From assembly GCA_036924285.1 (NCBI GenBank), contig JAYKYS010000002.1:2356001-2420000 (forward strand): 64,000 bases of DNA, given 5' to 3'. Of the stretch, positions 57,129 through 64,000 are shown in pieces (positions within the stretch are counted from its first letter, which is position 1; each line of letters starts with the position of its first letter). The notes below the pieces were generated by a model that was not told where the DNA came from, made no database searches, and saw only the letters and a list, made by a program, of their open reading frames with translations. A program made the position numbers and the translations under genes. This stretch comes from Asterella californica (taxonomy: Eukaryota > Streptophyta > Marchantiopsida > Marchantiales > Aytoniaceae).

Positions 57129-57871
57129 TCACTGCGAGAACACTAGATATTCTGCCAAGGCCCGTCGTACTTCCTCATCTGAATCTCCAGGACGTAAAGA
57201 GTTCACTCCACTCCGTACCGATCCAGGCTGTGTGCAAAATGATTCCAACCATCGATCCATGAGTGCTATACGTTTCATCACAAGTATGTTATGAGGGATA
57301 CAAGTTGCATGTTGAAGACGAGCTGTCCACTGAACAAAAGATGAGATACCGATGCTCAGAATTGGAAAATGAGCTTTGAGGATGCCAAATGCATGCTCTA
57401 CACAAAGTCGACCACGGATATGATGTGTAGTGAAGGGAGTGATATCCCATACAGTTGATCCAAGAGAGTGGTATCCCTTACGGTTGTAATAATCAACTGC
57501 TGTAGAAGCACCTATAAGAGTTTTGATCCGAATGTGGGTGCCATCAATGGCACCTTGGCAATTTGACAAACCTGATTTTAGAAGAAAATCCTGTGATACC
57601 TTGATCATTTCTTCACCTCTGGGTCAAGCAAGGTACGAACGACCCAACACTTTGACAATGACAGTGAGGACTTCATCCATAAGCTCCTGGACAGTACTCG
57701 CTCCGATGTCAAATCGATCTCTACATGGAAGTAGCTCATACCAGTGCTCAGTCGGAACAATACTGCATCAACACGAACCTCCACTGGAACTGCATTTCGA
57801 AACCGTGTATTAGAATGCCGTATATGAGGAGCCAGCTGTTCACAAATCCAACAAAAGAGTTCTTTTGACAT
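57129..57871 (-). pseudogene. PIF/Harbinger transposase (DDE_Tnp_4), truncated
   Basis: Harbinger transposases cut and paste DNA at three-base targets using an Asp-Asp-Glu triad. Two minus-strand frames form it. 57871-57605 gives the N-terminal region (MSKELFCWICEQLAPHIR, VRVDAVLFRLSTG). After a frameshift, 57608-57129 holds the catalytic part. There NCQGAIDGTHIRIK carries the first Asp (residue 22) and CVEHAFGILKAHFPIL carries the Glu (residue 71). Only 49 residues separate them, far fewer than in the family. The segment with the second Asp is missing, with the join near GYHSLGSTVWDITPF. The enzyme is therefore inactive. A Myb-like partner lies upstream on the same strand. Confidence 0.88.
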
Positions 57872-59036
57872 TCGGAGACACTTTAGTCATCATGACGTCT
57901 CGAAAGGCTGCCAAAGATAGTAGTCGAACCAGATCGGAGATCTCTTCTTGATCCATCATTAACCTCGTCTCGATTCAGAAGTGGCAAGGACGGAGTAAGC
58001 AACAGTGACAACCTCGCTCTATGTCCTTAAATCATCATTCGTGTTGAATTCAGAATCAAAATTAGTGATCTGTACCAATCGATCGGCATACAATGACTGG
58101 AGACAAAGACGTCCATGGTTACTATCACGGTTATCATCATCATCGACATGCTCAGTCGATGGTCTGCAAAGATGAATGTACGAGGTTAAAAGAGGACAGC
58201 AAGAAAGACTGTATGAAGTTGAGATTATACGAGCCACTGTAAAAGATACAAGCAGTGCTACACCAAACCGAAGAAGAGCAAATACTGAAACCTGAAACCA
58301 GACAAACCAAATTGTGTAAAATCGAATGACTATACAAGAAACAAACAGTCGAACAAGAGGTCACTCAATAAGATAAGACCCTCAGCTGCTGCTCCGCTCC
58401 CTTGCAAACGACTGAAAGTGACGTTCTAGACGAGACAAGACAAGGTGAAGTGCGTACCGTAGTCTGTTCAGTAGGTCAGAAGAGGGTCTGTGTATCGATA
58501 ATGATCAGTGGTCTCAAGGCAAAAGAAGTTACAGGGGGTGGGAGGACATGAGCACTGTTGGAATTATAAGTTTGCTCCCCTCGCTCCCTGGAAGGAGCAT
58601 CACCCTGATTATTACTTCGACCCTCCATATAAGTTCTTAGATCTGTTGTCATTAGGCAAACTGCGACTAATTCTGTTCTGAATTATATGTGAGATCGAGT
58701 ACGAAGTGACCATCCACCTCCAAGAATATTTTCAAACTGCTCTTGATTGATTTGCCTCTTACATGCCATCGTGCTACTTAGCATTTACATCGCACGTGCA
58801 GTTCTGTCCCTCTCGAGTATCTCATGTCAAGTTCTCATGTACAAACCCACCCTACTGCCGTAGCAGAGATCTTCTTATCTTTAAGAGGAAGAGGAAGCAT
58901 TTATAAACCACTTGCTACGGTAGGTGGTTATAAGCATGTTAAGCATCTCTGGCTTCCATTCTCCCTGTGTAGGTAGCCAGGCAGCCAACCATAAGTGGAA
59001 AAAAAGTTGAGAGAAGAGTTGTCGTGTGTTGTCTTC

Positions 59037-59037
<1 letters not shown>
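57872..59037. other. gap between the two Harbinger genes
   Basis: No recognised coding sequence is present. Stops directly precede the transposase frame, so its true N-terminus is lost or spliced. Confidence 0.45.

Positions 59038-59101
<64 letters not shown>
59038..59101. repeat. (AG)32 microsatellite
   Basis: A 64-bp uninterrupted AG dinucleotide run lies inside the Harbinger interval. Confidence 0.98.
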
Positions 59102-59104
<3 letters not shown>

Positions 59105-59645
59105 ACTTTTCATTATAGTCCAGACAAAGCCCTGACGAGAATAGTTACTTAATGATTGACCATCGCTATAATTAAACCCAGACAAATATCAATCTCCTAA
59201 AGATAAGACACTGTCACATACCTACCTAGATGAAAAAGCAGAGATGGGTTTTGCAAATAACTGAAAGTGAGCGAACTGCTGCAAGTGCTACTGTCCAAAC
59301 ATACTGCTGCAACGGAAGTAGCACCAAGTGCTTAAGGAGGTACATAAACGGACCTTCTTTCACTGAATGAAAATGTTTGCTGATGGAGAAAACAATAAAC
59401 TAGGAATATACACGCTAGAAATTCAAATGAATTCTCCAAATTCTCTATCAGAGACACGAAGCAACCAAAGACAAACTACTCTCTACTAGATCTCATTTTC
59501 TCATTCTTGGTTATCATAACGAAGGAAGTGACCATCGTCTTGAATACATCAACCATCTCCTTATGCTGCTCTCGTAAGGAGAGAGCTCTCTGAGCTTCAA
59601 TTTCTTGAAGCTATGCTATTCGACGCTCTCTCGAACATCTCTGGA
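59102..59645. other. non-coding stretch in the Harbinger interval
   Basis: No gene is recognised between the microsatellite and the Myb-like frame. Confidence 0.5.
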
Positions 59646-60524
59646 TTATTCTGTACAATCTCGTTTCAATTCAGTATCGGACATCGATGTTGTGAATCTG
59701 TCCATGGCATCCACTAAAGCCGATGCACTCCTACTACAATCTTTCTTCCTCTTAACGTCTGAATTTGATCTCATAGTGAAATCACTACCATCTTCGGTCG
59801 CACGGTCTTCATCTTGTGATTGTGTAGGTGCTGGACTTTCTGGACCATCGGCTGTACCTGTATGCATGGACTCGGCCATGCACAGTGGATTTATGCTCGG
59901 TCATCCGTCATAGAATGACTCCAGGAAATCACTCCAGGTTTCAAGAAAATCTAGCGATACTCCATTCGTCTTACGTTCGGCACGAGATAAGATGGAACAA
60001 GGTTCTACGTCAAATCTATTGTGCCAGTCTTTAACTTTCTTGTAAAAGTGCAAAATTAACTCCCATTTGTCCCTAACTTGATTCAAATCACGCATACTAT
60101 CTTTCTCCGTCATCCGAAACTGAATTTTCCTCCACTTAGCTTCAGACGAGATGATGCACTCTCAGCCAACTAAAGATTCATACTCCTCTGTCGTGACTTT
60201 CTTGCATTCCAAGAGAGCGAGGACTTCTCAATTTTCTCAAGCTTTTCTAGGGATGGGTCGAGCAGTACCTGCCGTTTCTCGAGGTGACCTGTTCGCAACA
60301 TTGACAGGAAGGTGAGAAGCTTGTCCATGATGCATTGCATGATGCACAATAGTTGTATCAAAGCTCTCATCTGGTGGCAATGAAAAAAATCTAGAAAGGA
60401 AACCAGATTGACTCGACAGGATCAAATCGAGATATGCACGTCCTTGTGCAAAATCACCCTCGTCCTCAATCTGCCCTTGCCCTCCAAGAAATCGATAAGT
60501 ACCCGATCGAGTCTCCATCCTCAC
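59646..60524 (-). pseudogene. Harbinger-associated Myb/trihelix-like protein, broken
   Basis: PIF/Harbinger elements usually carry a second protein with a Myb/SANT-like domain that helps the transposase bind element ends and enter the nucleus. The minus strand starts METRSGTYRFLGGQ (60518). After frameshifts it shows KWRKIQFRM and RDLNQVRDKWELILHFYKKV, with KDWHNR and LDFLETWSDFLESF closing the domain. This is the trihelix-type pattern with spaced Trp residues. An acidic Ser-rich tail with a basic patch (SDVKRKKD) ends at 59646. A TGA within KVTTEEYESLVG-stop-ECII (about 60165) and frame changes make it a pseudogene. Its strand and spacing match the transposase to the left. Confidence 0.75.
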
Positions 60525-61820
60525 ACCTCGATGAAAACGTCTTCATTTGATTAAGACCTAGATTGACGCACAAAGCAACGTCCACTTCAAAACCAAGAAG
60601 ATAAAATGTATCGATGAGAAATGTCAGACAAGAAACAAGTGAGAGAGTCTTTCCTTGATATCGAGCTTCATAGCTAGTGCACATTCGCTTGCACATTCGA
60701 GCGAGTGCTTCATAGTCTTCAAGCTTCCCGTCATGGTCACACAAACGACAGCGACCTTAACTTCAAAAGTTGCATTCTCCTTTGAACATCAGGAGAGCTT
60801 CCCGCCCATGTTCCATGCACGCACTTATAGAACTTACCGATCTCTACGTGTCTCGCATTCTTTGCACACACTGTCACTTGCGAAGCAGTGTTGCGGTGTC
60901 ACTCCTTAGGTCGTTGCACAATTTTTTTGTTTGGTTTTTTTTTAGATCTCTTTTCGCTCTGGGGCTTTCTGCAGCCATATGCTGTTGCACGATGATGTGG
61001 TCTAAACCGCAGAACGACGGAGTAGGCAGTGCTGGAAGCTTGACCGTCTGATTATATTCTATGTAAACTGAAGTTTCTCTTTTCATTCCGCTCACGACGG
61101 ACTTTCTTTAACGTCAAAATAACAGAACGGTATAGAACGGTCACCGTTCAGTAAAAATATGCTCTAACGGTGCTGTTTTCTCAAGTAAGAAGCGAGTTAG
61201 GCCATTGACACCTTTGTTTAGGCCTAATGGTGTTAGAGCGTATTCTTTGCATATCAGTGAATGAATGAAGAGAATATTACAGAAAACTGATGGAATAGAG
61301 AGTATGATTTGATCTATATATATATAGAGAATGCGTTGATATATATATATTTGTTCTAGCCCGTGTCATTTATAATAATGCCAAACCTATTATATATCTA
61401 ATTATACTATTCCTGGAAGCGGATGGTTATGTAAAGATTGCAGTTTGTACATTTAAAGTTGGTTTCGGTTTACAACATCAATAACATAAACTACAAAAGT
61501 GGGGACATTTATAAAAGTCTATAAGCGAAATCTTTTGTAAATAGCAGAAGTGGATACACGACAAGAATGTGTGGTTATGTTTGTGATTACAAATCATTTT
61601 TATATTAACTGTAACCAATGTATTTAGACAACTTAATATGCAAAAGTGATAAAAAGAGTTTCGTGAATGACCCTTCCTTTTGAGGCCATGCATGAAAGTG
61701 ACTCAAGTACTGATGTAACCGTACTAGTTCTAGCTGTGCTTTAAGAAGTTGACTCCAGTCAAGTTAAGCAGAAATTTGCTTGATCACACCACCAATGGGT
61801 TTGTCGAACTTCTCTTAAGG
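60525..61820. other. right flank of the Harbinger interval
   Basis: No gene is recognised. An inverted repeat pairs AATATGCTCTAAC (about 61156-61170) with GTTAGAGCGTATT (about 61229-61247). It could be a small transposon or a terminal repeat, but no matching end was found at the left of the interval. Confidence 0.35.
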
Positions 61821-62062
61821 ATGTATTGCTTGATAGCACTCTTTACTAGTTATCGATTATAAAACTAATCATTTTATTATATCGATGATATCGAATTACA
61901 AACATTAGTTTTTTGAGCATGTATGATCTATAACATATTAACGATATATTGTTTTATCACATCTCTTACTCGCTACCAATTATGAAACTAATCATTTTGT
62001 TATGTTGGTGACATATCAGATTACAGATATTAGCTTTTCGAGCATGTATGATCTGTAGCGTA
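61821..62062. repeat. two-copy tandem repeat, about 121 bp
   Basis: Units 61821-61942 and 61943-62062 share AAACTAATCATTTT, GAGCATGTATGATCT and other blocks in the same order, with about one change in five bases. Confidence 0.85.
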
Positions 62063-64000
62063 TTTATTGTTAAAAGTTTTGAAAGATATAAATATATAAT
62101 AATGATAAAAAAGGGATAAAATAAAAAACAATATTAAATTAATTGATATGACTGTCAATAACAAGTAAAAGATGTTATCACACAATACAATCGTTAAGTA
62201 GGATATGATCAAGCACAACAAAGTTACTGGGAGTGTGATTAGGCAAATTTCCACAACTCAATATTCACCCCGGTGCTTTTGAGACGTGAATTATTTCTTG
62301 TTTCCATAGTTATATTTCACATTTTTGGTTACTCCTTACTAGATCTAACGATTTTCTCTTTGTGAATGTTTTTTCCCAAGAGTTGGAAATGCACGTTTGA
62401 CTAGCGTTTAGGTAATAGGATGATCACTTGGTTAGACATACATCGTTCTATAATTCTGAGTTGCGTGAAAATACATATAGCATATAGCTTTCGTGGCACA
62501 TAAAAAGTAATACGACTTCTGCACGTTGTAGATACTAGTTGTGTAAATAACCAGAACTAACTGCGAAAACTGTGTAAATATTCAGAGCTAACCAGAAAGT
62601 TTTCTTGGTAGAAACATGAACGTAAATGTTCATGATATGACAGCAACTTAATTCTATGTTAAGGACTATTAGGATTCGTCTATTCAGATGACAATACACA
62701 AGAAAAATAGAACACACCGTTTCTTTTGTTTTTACATACATTTTAATATTATTTCCATCCCTGATTATGTTCTTTTTCTCTGGTGTACCAAATGCATAAC
62801 CTCACAATTCCCTTACTAGCACCTTGTTTTATCATGAAGTTCAAATTCGAATTTTTTTAAGACCTAGTCGCATGCTTTATTCCTTCTCATGCTCTACGAC
62901 TTGTCTTTTGACAAAGAAACATTTTGTACATCAAGTTTTTCGATCTTTTATGTTTGAACCCTCTCTTTGGAACTATTTCAGTGAGCTATAAACTTGTCTC
63001 GATAGAGTCAGCGGGAGAGTTCACCAGTGATAACAGACATTGTGATCTGAGTAAAATTCAATGTACACAGAAACCTTGAGAAAAATGACCTTTATATGGT
63101 GGAGACTTGTCCTGTCACAAAAAAGGTGTCATGCGTATTTGTTTTCGACAAATATGCATTCATTCACCACAATGATATTCCCTACTCGTTTATAGTCTCT
63201 GAATATTTGGGTCTCAGCTTGATCAAGTACAGTATTTTAGATCTGATCAAGATCTCTATTTCATTTCTCAAGTTAGTGAGTAGACTGAGCCAGTTGATAC
63301 CAAGAATCTTTCCTCATTTCATATATCAGCTAGAGATACACAATAATGCTTTAAATTGCACTGGAATCTTCAAGATTTCATCGTCTCCGTGATCTGGGTG
63401 GTGGTCTCTTCATCCTCGGTTACTGCACTTCAAGTAGCCTGTCATGAAACACCATTATGCAAAATATAGCTTACAAACAGAAAAGAGAAGTATAATATAT
63501 CAACTGTAAATATCACATATATATCTATAATTTGTGTCTAAATCTACTTACTTATTGACACTGATTTAAAAAGAATATAGTAATAGTTTTTGTTTATGAT
63601 GAATACACAAGCATCAAAATAACAGAAAAATGATATTTTATGGGTAATGTAAAACTATTGTAAACTATCCTATGTTGTTAATCATATGATCATTAGTCAT
63701 AAAGTAATCTACGGGTTCGTATTAACTCTGAAAAATATGAAATATAGTCATCCATTTCACATACATACACTTGATCCACCCTCTAGAAAGTTTGATTAAC
63801 TTGATCCATCCTCTCTTAACGATACTATTTTTTATCGATCTACAAACTGACAGCCGATTGTTTAAACGTAAGAGTACATATTCGCAGAGTGTGTATTGAC
63901 GATAATAACAACATGTTTGGAAACAAGAAAAGTAGACTATCTTTTGAACAATGTTGTGTGTTGTTGATTCTCTCTTCACTTTAACATTTTCAAGTTCCAA
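62063..64000. other. AT-rich stretch, nothing recognised
   Basis: ORFs up to 98 codons (63096-63392) show no known motif. No RNA gene or element boundary is visible. Confidence 0.45.

Noticed and set aside
61156..61247. Right terminal inverted repeat of the Harbinger element
   Set aside because: The two inverted copies face each other within 90 bp and no match was found at the left side of the transposase.

Overview
The window looks like nuclear DNA of a land plant, probably bryophyte-grade. The evidence is one intron-rich, plastid-targeted gene, plant-type Ty1/copia, Ty3/gypsy, L1-like LINE and PIF/Harbinger elements, tRNA-headed SINEs, and a nuclear fragment resembling plant mitochondrial cox3. 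The species cannot be fixed from the sequence alone. Nothing prokaryotic (operons, ribosome binding sites, CRISPR) is present.

Layout. 1-2532: 5' part of a minus-strand Ty3/gypsy element (LTR, primer site, gag, start of protease) that runs off the left edge. 4074-4480: a SINE abutting a cox3-like mitochondrial fragment. 6378-13970: a nearly full-length L1-like LINE with a diverged target-site duplication, both ORFs broken. 14625-20084: a complete but dead Ty1/copia element with perfect CTCTC target duplications, itself split by a putative solo LTR (18125-19305). 20.1-27.3 kb: a large stretch with no recognised gene or element. 27.3-39.7 kb: AT-rich DNA with SINEs, hairpins, short tandem duplications, a possible copia remnant and one weak three-exon gene candidate (minus, 32685-33544). 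41585-46736: the one clear host gene, a 14-exon chloroplast NADP-dependent malate dehydrogenase of 468 codons. 51.5-54.5 kb: a SINE and a degenerate minus-strand copia fragment. 57.1-60.5 kb: a broken PIF/Harbinger pair (transposase plus Myb/trihelix-like protein). The rest is AT-rich DNA with a few repeats.

Functionally there is one working gene. The malate dehydrogenase would act in the chloroplast malate valve, exporting reducing power under thioredoxin control, and it keeps both N- and C-terminal regulatory cysteine pairs. Everything else is decaying mobile DNA. Premature stops in the LINE and copia fall mostly where the families have Trp or Gln, as expected from C-to-T decay of methylated DNA.

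I did not find a coherent new biological system. The most unusual signal is a set of short, perfect or near-perfect hairpins (12-17 bp stems, 4-8 nt loops) spread over the window. Two of them lie side by side in LINE ORF1, within an apparent 40-nt insertion whose removal would rejoin the reading frame. That looks like a fossil template-switch mutation.
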